Source of the DNA: Castellaniella hirudinis | GTDB taxonomy: Bacteria > Pseudomonadota > Gammaproteobacteria > Burkholderiales > Burkholderiaceae_B | Reading direction: 5' to 3' | Assembly: GCF_042651965.1 (NCBI RefSeq) | Contig: NZ_JBHSDY010000012.1 | Location: forward strand, 27,615 to 91,614 | DNA: 64,000 bases | Shown: in pieces, positions 18,858 to 26,900 of the stretch | How positions within the stretch are numbered: the stretch's first letter is position 1 | Layout of the letters: each line of letters begins with the position of its first letter | Notes under the pieces: model-generated | Seen by the model: only the letters and a program-made list of their open reading frames with translations | Databases searched by the model: none | What the model was told of the DNA's origin: nothing | Program-made: the position numbers and the translations under genes

Positions 18858-19787
18858 ATGGAAATCCGCCAACTGCGCTATTTCGTGTGCGCGATCGAGC
18901 AGGGCAGCATGGGCAAGGCCGCGCGCGAACTGGGCGTGGTGACTTCGGCCCTCAGCCAGCAGATCAGCCGCCTGGAATCCGAACTCTCGACCCGATTGCT
19001 GCTGCGCACGGCGGCGGGGGTCGCTCCCACGGACGCGGGCATCGCTTTTTTCCGGCAGGCGCAGCTTGCCCTGCGCAACATCGACGAGGCGGCGCGCGCC
19101 GCCCAGCAGGCGCGTTTGTCCGGCCATGTCAGCGTCGGCCTGGCGCCCACCACGGCGGCGGTGCTTGGCTTGCCCCTGATCCTGGCGATGCGCGAACGCT
19201 ATCCCGATGTGCGCCTGCATCTGGTCGAGTCCTTGTCGGGGCATCTGGCGGCCATGCTCAATGCCCGTCAGCTCGATCTGGCGATCCTGTTCAATGATGA
19301 GGCAGGCCGCAAGTGGTCGGTGATGCCTTTGCTCGAAGAAAATCTCTACGTGATCGCGGCCCGGGGGTTCAAGGACTTTCCCCGCCGCAAGACCGTGCGC
19401 CTGGCCGGCCTGGCGGGCCTGCCGCTGGCTATGCCTACGCACATGCACGGTCTGCGCGGCGTGCTGGCTTCGGCGATGCGCCGCCAGGCGCGCGGGCCCG
19501 AGGTGGCGATGGAGATCGATTCCCTGGCGATGCTGATGGACGCCGTGGCCGCCGGCCTGGCGGCCACGATCCAGCCGGGCGCCGCCATCACCCGCATGGC
19601 GGGGCGCGACCTGGTCATGGCGCGGATCTCGGACCCGGGCCTGGTGCGCCGCAATCTGCTGGCCAGCCTGTCCGACGATGAGCTGTCGCCTGCGGGCCTG
19701 GCGGTCCGCGTGGCGCTGCGCGACGTGGTGCGCGGGCTGGTCGAAAGCGGGCAGTGGATCGGCGCCCGCAGCCTTCACGAGTCGTGA
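18858..19787 (+). CDS. tcuR: LysR-family regulator, probably TcuR (tricarballylate genes)
   Basis: A 309-residue LysR regulator starting MEIRQLRYFV, with the winged helix-turn-helix at residues 1-60 and the two-lobed effector domain after that (VSVGLAPTTAAVL...). It lies in the same direction and 84 bp before tcuA, which is the arrangement of the tcu locus in Salmonella; this and its Nac-like sequence suggest it senses tricarballylate or a related acid. A TTG six codons upstream is an alternative start. The gene name rests on context more than on sequence. Confidence 0.8.
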   Translation: MEIRQLRYFVCAIEQGSMGKAARELGVVTSALSQQISRLESELSTRLLLRTAAGVAPTDAGIAFFRQAQLALRNIDEAARAAQQARLSGHVSVGLAPTTAAVLGLPLILAMRERYPDVRLHLVESLSGHLAAMLNARQLDLAILFNDEAGRKWSVMPLLEENLYVIAARGFKDFPRRKTVRLAGLAGLPLAMPTHMHGLRGVLASAMRRQARGPEVAMEIDSLAMLMDAVAAGLAATIQPGAAITRMAGRDLVMARISDPGLVRRNLLASLSDDELSPAGLAVRVALRDVVRGLVESGQWIGARSLHES

Positions 19788-19871
19788 AGAGGGCTTGCCG
19801 GACGGACGTCTAGCGGACTTGGCCGGCGCCGCCTAAGCTTCCGGAGGTGTTCAACCCTTCGAGAGCCGATC

Positions 19872-21278
19872 ATGCTCGACGTCCTGGTCATCGGCGGCGG
19901 AAACGCCGCCTTGTGCGCTGCGCTGATGGCGCGCGAGGCGGGCGCCGAGGTGCTGGTCCTGGAGTCCGCCCCCCGGGCGTGGCGCGGGGGGAATTCCTCG
20001 CATACGCGCAATCTGCGCTGCATGCATGATGCGCCCCAGGATGTGCTGGTGGATGCGTATCCCGAGGAGGAGTTCTGGCAGGACCTGCTCAAGGTCACCG
20101 GCGGGCGCACCAATGAAGCACTGGCGCGCATTGCGATCCGCCATTCGGCGAGCTGCCGCAACTGGATGCGCCGCCACGGCGTGCGGTTCCAGCCGTCCTT
20201 GTCGGGCACGCTGCACGTGGCGCGCACCAATGCCTTTTTCATGGGCGGGGGCAAGGCCCTGATCAACGCCTACTATCGCAGCGCCGAGGCGCTGGGCGTG
20301 CGTGTGCGCTATGACGCGACGGTGGATCGGCTGGAACTGGAAGAGGGGCATTTTCGGGCGGCCTGGCTGGGCGATGAACGCATCGAGGCGCGCGCCTGCG
20401 TCGTGGCTTCGGGCGGGTTCGAGTCGAATCGTGAATGGCTGCGCGAGGCCTGGGGCCCCAACGAGGCAGGGGAATGGCCTGCCGAAAATTTCCTGATCCG
20501 GGGCACGCGCTTCAACCAGGGCGTGCTGCTGCGCGACCTGCTGGATCAAGGGGCGGACCGGATCGGCGATCCGACGCAGTGCCACTCGGTGGCGATCGAC
20601 GCGCGCGCGCCGCTGTACGACGGCGGCATCTGCACGCGCATCGATTGCGTGTCGCTGGGGATCGTGGTCAATCGCCAGGCGCGGCGCTTCTACGACGAAG
20701 GCGAGGATTTCTGGCCCAAGCGTTATGCCATCTGGGGGCGGCTGGTGGCCCGGCAGCCCGGCCAGATCGGCTATTCCATCATCGACGCCAAGGCGGTGGG
20801 CCGCTTCATGCCGCCGGTGTTCAAGGGCGAGCAGGCCGATACCCTGGATGCGCTGGCCCGGCGCCTGGGCCTGGACGAGGCCGTCTTCGTGCGGACCGTG
20901 GCCGACTACAACGCGGCCTGCCGCGCCGGGCATTTTGACCACGAAGTCCTGGACGACTGCCATACCGAGGGGCTCGAACCGCCCAAGACCCACTGGGCGC
21001 GTCCCCTGGACACGCCGCCTTACTACGCCTATGCCCTGCGTCCCGGCATCACCTTTACCTACCTGGGCGTGCGGGTCGACGCGCGCGCCGCCGTGCATTT
21101 CGGCGGACAGCCCAGCGACAACCTGTTCGCGGCCGGCGAAGTCATGGCCGGCAACGTCCTGGGGCAAGGCTATACCGCCGGGGTGGGCATGAGCATCGGC
21201 ACGGCCTTCGGCCGTATCGCCGGGGCCCAGGCTGCCGCAGCCGCCCTGCAGCGGCCCGCCACCGCGCTTGTCGCATAG
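19872..21278 (+). CDS. tcuA: FAD-dependent tricarballylate dehydrogenase
   Basis: Oxidises tricarballylate to cis-aconitate, feeding it into the TCA cycle. The 468-residue flavoprotein begins MLDVLVIGGGNAALCAALMA, the FAD-binding GxGxxA fold, and ends with the second FAD contact (NLFAAGEVMAGNVLGQGYTAG). It resembles the fumarate reductase / succinate dehydrogenase flavoprotein family in its middle part. It is followed 15 bp later by tcuB, which reoxidises its FAD. A related substrate such as citraconate or another tricarboxylate cannot be excluded. Confidence 0.88.
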   Translation: MLDVLVIGGGNAALCAALMAREAGAEVLVLESAPRAWRGGNSSHTRNLRCMHDAPQDVLVDAYPEEEFWQDLLKVTGGRTNEALARIAIRHSASCRNWMRRHGVRFQPSLSGTLHVARTNAFFMGGGKALINAYYRSAEALGVRVRYDATVDRLELEEGHFRAAWLGDERIEARACVVASGGFESNREWLREAWGPNEAGEWPAENFLIRGTRFNQGVLLRDLLDQGADRIGDPTQCHSVAIDARAPLYDGGICTRIDCVSLGIVVNRQARRFYDEGEDFWPKRYAIWGRLVARQPGQIGYSIIDAKAVGRFMPPVFKGEQADTLDALARRLGLDEAVFVRTVADYNAACRAGHFDHEVLDDCHTEGLEPPKTHWARPLDTPPYYAYALRPGITFTYLGVRVDARAAVHFGGQPSDNLFAAGEVMAGNVLGQGYTAGVGMSIGTAFGRIAGAQAAAAALQRPATALVA

Positions 21279-21293
21279 CACCGAGGAATTTCC

Positions 21294-22433
21294 ATGCAGA
21301 CCCTGCAAGCCCTGACCCGGGACGCGGTATCCACCCTGATGCTGTCGCCCGAAGAAACCGAAGTCGACCGCGTCATGACCATCTGCAACGCCTGCCGCTA
21401 TTGCGAAGGGTTTTGCGCCGTGTTCCCGGCCATGACGCGCCTGCTGGAATTCAACAAGGCCGACATCCACTACCTGGCCAACGTCTGCCACAACTGCGGC
21501 GCCTGCCTGCATGCCTGCCAGTACGCCGAGCCCCATGAGTTCGCCGTCAATGTGCCGCGCGCGCTGGCGGCGGTGCGGCCCCTGACGTACGCCGAGTTCG
21601 CCTGGCCGCCGGCGCTGGGCCGGCTGTACCGGCGCGCCGGATTGACGATGGCCCTGGCGACCGCCGGCGGCCTGGCGCTGTTTCTGGTCCTCGTCCTGAT
21701 CCTCAACCAGGGCGCCTGGCTGCACGTGCCGCTGGCCGGGAATTTTTACGCCATCTTCCCGCATAACCTGCTGGTGCTGATGTTCGGCGCGGTGTTCCTG
21801 TACGCGATCGTGGCCCTGGGCCTGGGGGTCGCCGCGTTCTGGCGCATGCTGTCGCCCGCGGCGGCGCCGGGGGCCGTCCTGGGCGCGGCCGGCCTCGATG
21901 CGGCGGGCCAGGCCCTGACGCTGAAATACCTGGATGGCGGCCATGGCGAGGGCTGCAACGACGAGGATGACCGCTACACCCACAGGCGCCGGGCGTTCCA
22001 TCACCTGACGTTCTACGGCTTCGTGTGCTGTTTCATCGCCACCTCGGTGGCGACGCTGTACCACTATCTGCTGGACTACCCTGCGCCGTATCCCGTCGTC
22101 AGCGTGCCGGTGCTGTTCGGCATCGTGGGCGGGATCGGTCTGCTGATCGGGCCGGCGGGCCTGCTGTGGCTGAATCTCCGCCGCCATCCCGACCACGCCG
22201 TGTCGGCCCAGCAGCCCATGGACCGGGGCTTCATCGCGCTGCTGATGCTGGTGAGCGCCACCGGCCTGGCCTTGCTTGTCTGGCGGGATACCGGTGCGAT
22301 GGGCCTGTGGCTGGCCCTGCACCTGGGGGCCGTGATGGCCTTCTTCCTGACCATGCCGTACGGCAAGTTCGCCCACGGGGTGTTCCGTTCGGCGGCGCTG
22401 CTCAGGAGCGCGCTGGACAGGCGCATGGGATGA
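21294..22433 (+). CDS. tcuB: Iron-sulfur membrane electron-transfer protein TcuB
   Basis: Reoxidises the FADH2 of TcuA and passes electrons to the quinone pool. The 379-residue protein has two 4Fe-4S motifs, CNACRYCEGFCAVFP (about residues 24-38) and CHNCGACLHACQYAEP (about 64-79), followed by about six hydrophobic membrane segments with histidines. RBS GAGGAA precedes the ATG. The transporter gene tcuC that completes the Salmonella operon is not present here; the next gene is convergent. Confidence 0.88.
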   Translation: MQTLQALTRDAVSTLMLSPEETEVDRVMTICNACRYCEGFCAVFPAMTRLLEFNKADIHYLANVCHNCGACLHACQYAEPHEFAVNVPRALAAVRPLTYAEFAWPPALGRLYRRAGLTMALATAGGLALFLVLVLILNQGAWLHVPLAGNFYAIFPHNLLVLMFGAVFLYAIVALGLGVAAFWRMLSPAAAPGAVLGAAGLDAAGQALTLKYLDGGHGEGCNDEDDRYTHRRRAFHHLTFYGFVCCFIATSVATLYHYLLDYPAPYPVVSVPVLFGIVGGIGLLIGPAGLLWLNLRRHPDHAVSAQQPMDRGFIALLMLVSATGLALLVWRDTGAMGLWLALHLGAVMAFFLTMPYGKFAHGVFRSAALLRSALDRRMG

Positions 22434-22440
22434 GACAGGA

Positions 22441-22470
22441 CATGAAATGATCCCTGCGGATCATTTCATG
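22441..22470. terminator. Perfect 13-bp hairpin after tcuB
   Basis: CATGAAATGATCC and GGATCATTTCATG are exact complements with a 4-base loop, 8 bp after the tcuB stop. No T-run follows on the + strand, so it may act as a stability element or Rho-assisted end rather than a classical intrinsic terminator. It is immediately followed by the 37-bp repeats. Confidence 0.55.
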
Positions 22471-22566
22471 CCTGGCGAATCGGAGCGCCTTGCAAGGCGC
22501 GACGTGGGGAGATGCTACGGTTGAAGATGTTTCATGCCTGGCGAATCGGAGCGCCTTGCAAGGCGC
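22464..22566. repeat. Two direct 37-bp repeats, each with a perfect 16-bp palindrome
   Basis: The same 37 bases occur at 22464-22500 and 22530-22566, 66 bp start to start. Each ends in the palindrome GCGCCTTGCAAGGCGC. They fill the gap between convergent tcuB and mmsA. Such paired hairpins look like an intergenic dispersed element (REP/BIME-like) doubling as a bidirectional terminator. Identity is seen directly; class is inference. Confidence 0.7.
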
Positions 22567-22584
22567 TGAACGCTCTCCGTTGCA

Positions 22585-24093
22585 TCAATGCGTCGGAAAC
22601 GCGAATTCCGCGCCCTTGGCCTCGCTGTCCGGCCAGCGCTGCATGACGGACTTCTGGCGCGTGTAGAAGCGCACGCCTTCTTCGCCGTAGACGTGCATGT
22701 CGCCGAACAGGCTGTTCTTCCAGCCGCCGAAGCCGTGCCAGGCCATGGGCACGGGGATGGGCACGTTGATGCCTACCATGCCGACCTGGATGCGCCGCGC
22801 GAATTCGCGCGCCGCGTGGCCGTCGCGCGTGAAGCAGGCGACGCCGTTGCCGAAGCTGTGCTCGTTGATGATGCGGATGGCGGCATCGATGTCCGGCGCG
22901 CGGACGCAGGCCAGGACCGGGCCGAAGATTTCTTCCTGGTAGATGCGCATGTCGGGCGTGACGTGGTCGAACAGGCTGCCGCCGATGAAGAAGCCGTCCT
23001 CGTGGCCGGGGACGCACAGATCGCGGCCGTCGTGCACCAGTTGGGCGCCTTCGGCGAGGCCGATGTCCAGGTAGCCGCGGATGCGCTCCAGGGCCTCCTG
23101 GGTGATGACCGGACCCATTTCGGCCTGGGGATCCATGCCGTGGGAGACCTTGAGCGTGCGGGCGCGTTCCGCCAGGATGGGCACGATGCGGTCGGCGGCG
23201 TCGCCCACCAGCACGGCCACCGACACGGCCATGCAGCGTTCGCCGGCGGCGCCGTAGGCCGAGCCGATCAGGGCGTCGACGGCCTGATTCAGGTCCGCGT
23301 CGGGCATGACGACCATGTGATTCTTGGCGCCGCCCAGGGCCTGGACCCGCTTGCCGTGCTGCGCGCCGCGCTCGTAGATCGAACGGGCGATGGGCGTGGA
23401 GCCGACGAAGCTGACGGCCTGGACGTCGGGGTGGGTCAGCAAGGCGTCCACCGCCTGCTTGTCGCCTTGCAGGACGTTGAACACGCCGTCGGGCAGACCG
23501 GCCTCGCGCAGCAGCTCGGCGATGCGCAGGGACACGGAGGGATCGCGCTCGCTGGGCTTGAGGATGAAGCAGTTCCCCGAGGCGATCGCCAGCGGGAACA
23601 TCCAGCACGGCACCATGGCCGGGAAGTTGAAGGGCGTGATCCCGGCGACGACGCCCAGAGGCTGGCGCATGGTCCAGTTGTCCAGGCCGGTCGCGACTTG
23701 CTCGGTGTAGTCGCCCTTCAGCAACTGCGGAATGCCGCAGGCGAATTCGATGATGTCGATGCCCCGGGCCAGTTCGCCCTGCGCATCGCTGAAGACCTTG
23801 CCGTGTTCGGCCGTGATGATGGCCGCCAGTTCGTCCAGGTGGGCGTTCATCAACGCCAGGAATTTGAACATGACCCGGGCGCGGCGCGGCGCCGGGGTGT
23901 TGGCCCAGGCGGGAAAGGCGGCAGCGGCGGCGGCGACGACGGCTTCGACGTCTTCAGGGCCGGCCAGACGCAACTGGCGCGCGGCCTGCCCGGTGGCCGG
24001 GTTGTAGATGGCCTGGGTGCGGTCGCCCTGGCCCAGGGTGCGTTGCCCGTTGATGAAATGGCCGACGTCGGCGGTGTCTGTGTAGGCTTGCAT
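22585..24093 (-). CDS. mmsA: CoA-acylating methylmalonate/malonate-semialdehyde dehydrogenase
   Basis: Converts malonate semialdehyde to acetyl-CoA and methylmalonate semialdehyde to propionyl-CoA, with NAD and CoA. The 502-residue protein has the ALDH fold with the family-specific FNFPAMVPCWMFP segment, FVGSTPIARSIYERG, and catalytic Cys287 in GERCMAVSVAV. The ATG (MQAYTDTA) is preceded by a good GGAGACCACC leader; the frame stays open upstream but without conserved sequence. It is divergent from a LysR gene that is its likely regulator. IolA of inositol catabolism is the same family, which matters given the iolBC genes nearby. Confidence 0.95.
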   Translation of the reverse strand: MQAYTDTADVGHFINGQRTLGQGDRTQAIYNPATGQAARQLRLAGPEDVEAVVAAAAAAFPAWANTPAPRRARVMFKFLALMNAHLDELAAIITAEHGKVFSDAQGELARGIDIIEFACGIPQLLKGDYTEQVATGLDNWTMRQPLGVVAGITPFNFPAMVPCWMFPLAIASGNCFILKPSERDPSVSLRIAELLREAGLPDGVFNVLQGDKQAVDALLTHPDVQAVSFVGSTPIARSIYERGAQHGKRVQALGGAKNHMVVMPDADLNQAVDALIGSAYGAAGERCMAVSVAVLVGDAADRIVPILAERARTLKVSHGMDPQAEMGPVITQEALERIRGYLDIGLAEGAQLVHDGRDLCVPGHEDGFFIGGSLFDHVTPDMRIYQEEIFGPVLACVRAPDIDAAIRIINEHSFGNGVACFTRDGHAAREFARRIQVGMVGINVPIPVPMAWHGFGGWKNSLFGDMHVYGEEGVRFYTRQKSVMQRWPDSEAKGAEFAFPTH

Positions 24094-24189
24094 GGTGGTC
24101 TCCCGAGGGGGTTGGTCGTTGCGCATGGAGCACGATGGAGCCAGTGTAAGAACGGCCCGGGCGACTGCATAGACACGAAGACTGGAATC

Positions 24190-24211
24190 ATTGTTTGTTT
24201 TAGTGAACAAT
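24190..24211. promoter_or_regulatory. Dyad operator in the mmsA / lysR divergent region
   Basis: ATTGTT and AACAAT are inverted repeats separated by 10 bases, a LysR-type T-N11-A arrangement, 7 bp before the LysR ATG and about 100 bp before mmsA. Likely the autoregulatory site of the LysR protein. Confidence 0.55.
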
Positions 24212-24217
24212 AGGTTT

Positions 24218-25186
24218 ATGGATTCCAAGAACATTGACAGGCTCTGGCCGCATATCCACTGGCTGATCGTGCTGGCGCAGCAGGGCAGTTTCACCTCGGC
24301 CGCCCGGCGGCTGGACGTCAGCAAGGCGGCCATGAGCCAGCGGATGGCTGAACTGGAGCGGGCGGCGGGGGTGCCCCTGATCCTGCGCACGACGCGCTCG
24401 GTGCGCCTGACGGACGCCGGGCAGCGCCTGGTCGAGGACACGCGCGACGCCTACGCACGCATCGCGCACAGCTTTGCGGAGGTGCGGGACCTGTCCGACG
24501 TGCCTGCCGGACTGCTGCGCATTACGGCGCCCGTGGCCTTCGCGCGCCAGCAACTGGTCGCCCGCCTGCCGGAATTTCTGCGGCGCTACCCGAAGATCCG
24601 GGTGGAACTGGATATGCGGGACAGCCTGGTGTCCTTGATCTCAGAGGGCTTCGACCTGGCCTTGCGCCACGTCGAGTCACCGCCCGACACCGATGTGGCC
24701 CGGGTCTTGTGCCGCACCCGTACCCTGCTGGTCGCCAGCCCCGCCTACCTGGCGGCGCAGGGCATGCCCCGGGAGCCTGCGCAACTCGTGGATCACTGGC
24801 ACCTGCACTATCCGCGCCAACAGGGGTCGGCCCACTGGGTGTTCGAGCGTGTGGAGTCCCGGCGGACGGACAGGCAGGCGACGGTCCCCGTGCAGCCGCG
24901 TTTCGTGGCCAATAACAGCGAGGTGCTGCGCGACATGGCCTGCGCGGGGCTGGGCATCGCGCTGTTGCCGGATTTTTCCGCGCAGCACGCGGTCCGCAAG
25001 GGCGAACTCGTTGAAATCCTGCCCCAGTGGCGTCCGATCGGCACCTTCGGACGGACCATTTTCGCGCTGCGTCCGTATACACACCGGACGCCCCGCAACG
25101 TGCGGGTCCTGCTGGATTATTTGCTGGAGGCGTTTGCCGGCGGCTTCGACGCCGATCCCGCCTTGAGTCCGCCCAGCACTTCCTGA
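24218..25186 (+). CDS. LysR-family transcriptional regulator next to mmsA
   Basis: A 322-residue LysR regulator: helix-turn-helix at about residues 8-66 (QQGSFTSAARRLDVSKAAMSQRMAELE, seen in parts) and a substrate-binding-like effector domain ending in a LLDYLLEAF helix. It belongs to the CrgA-like subgroup with the SLISEGFDLALRHV segment. Divergent orientation to mmsA, with an operator-like dyad just before its start, suggests it controls mmsA. A TTG nine codons upstream is an alternative start but lies in the dyad, so the ATG is preferred. Confidence 0.88.
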   Translation: MDSKNIDRLWPHIHWLIVLAQQGSFTSAARRLDVSKAAMSQRMAELERAAGVPLILRTTRSVRLTDAGQRLVEDTRDAYARIAHSFAEVRDLSDVPAGLLRITAPVAFARQQLVARLPEFLRRYPKIRVELDMRDSLVSLISEGFDLALRHVESPPDTDVARVLCRTRTLLVASPAYLAAQGMPREPAQLVDHWHLHYPRQQGSAHWVFERVESRRTDRQATVPVQPRFVANNSEVLRDMACAGLGIALLPDFSAQHAVRKGELVEILPQWRPIGTFGRTIFALRPYTHRTPRNVRVLLDYLLEAFAGGFDADPALSPPSTS

Positions 25187-25330
25187 GGAAAATGACCCCC
25201 ACGCTGCGCCTTCGGCTTGCTGTCCACCTCGTGGCCTGCATGCCACTCGGATTCGTCAGGCGTAGGCCAGTCCGCAGGGGACTGCCCTACGTCCGGACTC
25301 ATCCCCCAAGGGGGCGTTTTTCATCTCGGG
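25187..25330. terminator. Intergenic element with terminator between convergent lysR and mocR
   Basis: About 130 bp without a gene. It contains a GC-rich stretch (CTGCGCCTTCGGCTTGCTG) and ends in CCCCCAAGGGGG followed by CGTTTTT, an intrinsic terminator for the + strand. Very similar 'ACCCCCACGCTGCGC ... CCCCCAAGGGGGCG' units recur between genes in Burkholderiales genomes (from memory), so this is probably a dispersed terminator-type repeat. Confidence 0.6.
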
Positions 25331-26763
25331 GCGGCCCAGCGATGAAAAAACCGCCACAGGCGCGGGTCTCCGGAGTACGCCACATTGAAGCGCATCCAGC
25401 CTTCATCCCGGCCCTCCGGGTCGAAGTAGTTGCCCGGGGCGAGCCAGATGCCGGCCTTCAGCGCCTGCTCGGTCAGCCGGATCAGTTCGTCCCCGGTGGG
25501 GCGCGGCGCCGGCGGTCTGGCCCACAGGAACAGCCCGGCGCCCGGCTCCCCCCAGACTTCGAAGCCGTGCGCGTGCATGGCGGCGGTGACCTGGTCGTGC
25601 GCCTGGCGCAGGCGCTCGCGGATGCCGCGCAGGTAGGTGCTGTGGCGGCCGTCCCGCAGGACGTGGTAGACGGCGCGTTCCATGACTTCGGTCGAGGTCA
25701 GGCCCAGCGACATCTTGGTGCGCGCGCATTCATCCACCAGCGGCTTGGCGCAGGTCAGATAGCCCACGCGGGTGGAGGGCATCACGCTCTTGGAAAAGCC
25801 GGACACGTAGATCACCCGGCTGGCGCCTGCCAGCGCGGCGAGCATGGGGGCGGGTTCGGGCAGGAGGTCGCGGGAGGTGTCGTCGTCCACGACCAGGAAG
25901 TCATGGCGTTCGGCCAGTTGCAGCAGGCGGAACGCCCCGGCCATCGTGAAGCTGGCGCCGGTCGGATTCTGCAGCACCGAGGTGACGAACAGGGCGCGGA
26001 TCGGATGCTGCCGCGCCAGCGCCTGGAGCGTGGCTTCGTGGATGCCTTCCGCCGTCCTGGGGACCGCGTGCACCGTGATGCGGTTCAGGGCCAGGATTTG
26101 CAGCAGGTTGGCGTAGCAAGGCGATTCGACCGCCACGTGGTCCCCGGGGCGCAGCAAGGTGCGCACGACGATGTCCAGCGCCTGCGTGGCGCCATGGGTC
26201 AGCAGCACCTGGTCGGGCGCCGCTTCGAGTCCGTGTTCCAGCAGGCTGTGCGCGATGTGTTCGCGCAAGGGGTGGTAGCCGAGCGGATGGCCGTAGGACG
26301 AGATCTGGCTGATCGGGACGCGGCTGAGCTGGCGCATGGCATGCGGCAGGCCGGCCTGGTCGTGCCAGTCCGGGGGCAGCCAGCCGCAGCCTGCCTTGAT
26401 CGAGATCGAATGGTCGGCGAACACGTCGGCCAGCAGCCAGGAGGCGCCGATGCGCGGCGCCACCCATTCGGGCACCGTTGCGGGCGCGGCCTGTTTCTGG
26501 CGGCTGACGCGGAAATGGGCGCCAGGGCGTGACTGCAGCAGGCCCCGGGCGACCAGGCGGTTGTAGGCCGCCATGACGGTGAACGTGCTCAGTCCGTGGT
26601 CGCGAGCGAACTTCCGCACCGAGGGCAGGATCATCCCCGGACGGAGCAGGTGCGCCTGGATGGCGTGTTCCAGGGCGGTGACGGTCTGGTCCACCAGGGT
26701 CGGGGCGGCATTGCGACGGCGGTCCGGCTCGAACAGGATCATGGTGAAGCGTTCAATCCTCAT
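25321..26763 (-). CDS. MocR-type regulator (GntR helix-turn-helix fused to PLP aminotransferase domain)
   Basis: A 480-residue MocR/PdxR-type protein. Residues 1-80 form a GntR winged helix (MILPSVRKFARDHGLSTFTV region) and the rest is a class I aminotransferase-like domain with YVSGFSKSVMPSTRVGYL carrying the PLP lysine. Such regulators sense PLP-linked amino compounds. It is divergent from the beta-alanine:pyruvate aminotransferase gene, with paired direct repeats between them, so it most likely controls that gene. An internal ATG (MILFEPD) seven codons in is another possible start. Confidence 0.9.
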   Translation of the reverse strand: MRIERFTMILFEPDRRRNAAPTLVDQTVTALEHAIQAHLLRPGMILPSVRKFARDHGLSTFTVMAAYNRLVARGLLQSRPGAHFRVSRQKQAAPATVPEWVAPRIGASWLLADVFADHSISIKAGCGWLPPDWHDQAGLPHAMRQLSRVPISQISSYGHPLGYHPLREHIAHSLLEHGLEAAPDQVLLTHGATQALDIVVRTLLRPGDHVAVESPCYANLLQILALNRITVHAVPRTAEGIHEATLQALARQHPIRALFVTSVLQNPTGASFTMAGAFRLLQLAERHDFLVVDDDTSRDLLPEPAPMLAALAGASRVIYVSGFSKSVMPSTRVGYLTCAKPLVDECARTKMSLGLTSTEVMERAVYHVLRDGRHSTYLRGIRERLRQAHDQVTAAMHAHGFEVWGEPGAGLFLWARPPAPRPTGDELIRLTEQALKAGIWLAPGNYFDPEGRDEGWMRFNVAYSGDPRLWRFFHRWAAPR

Positions 26764-26768
26764 GCTTT

Positions 26769-26811
26769 CAATACAGTGATCTTAATCTGAACAATACAGT
26801 TATCCGACTGT
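26769..26811. promoter_or_regulatory. Direct-repeat operator between mocR and the aminotransferase gene
   Basis: CAATACAGTGATC and CAATACAGTTATC are 23 bp apart start to start (about two helix turns), and an inverted half-site ACTGT follows at 26807. Paired direct repeats in a divergent region are typical MocR binding sites. They lie right at the mocR start, fitting autorepression and activation of the aminotransferase gene. Confidence 0.6.
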
Positions 26812-26900
26812 TCTGTCACCGTCTATGGCCTTCGTGCGGGGGCCGGACCAGAATGAACCCATTCACTCTGCCCCCCTGAACCCTGGATTGAGAGGCTGCC

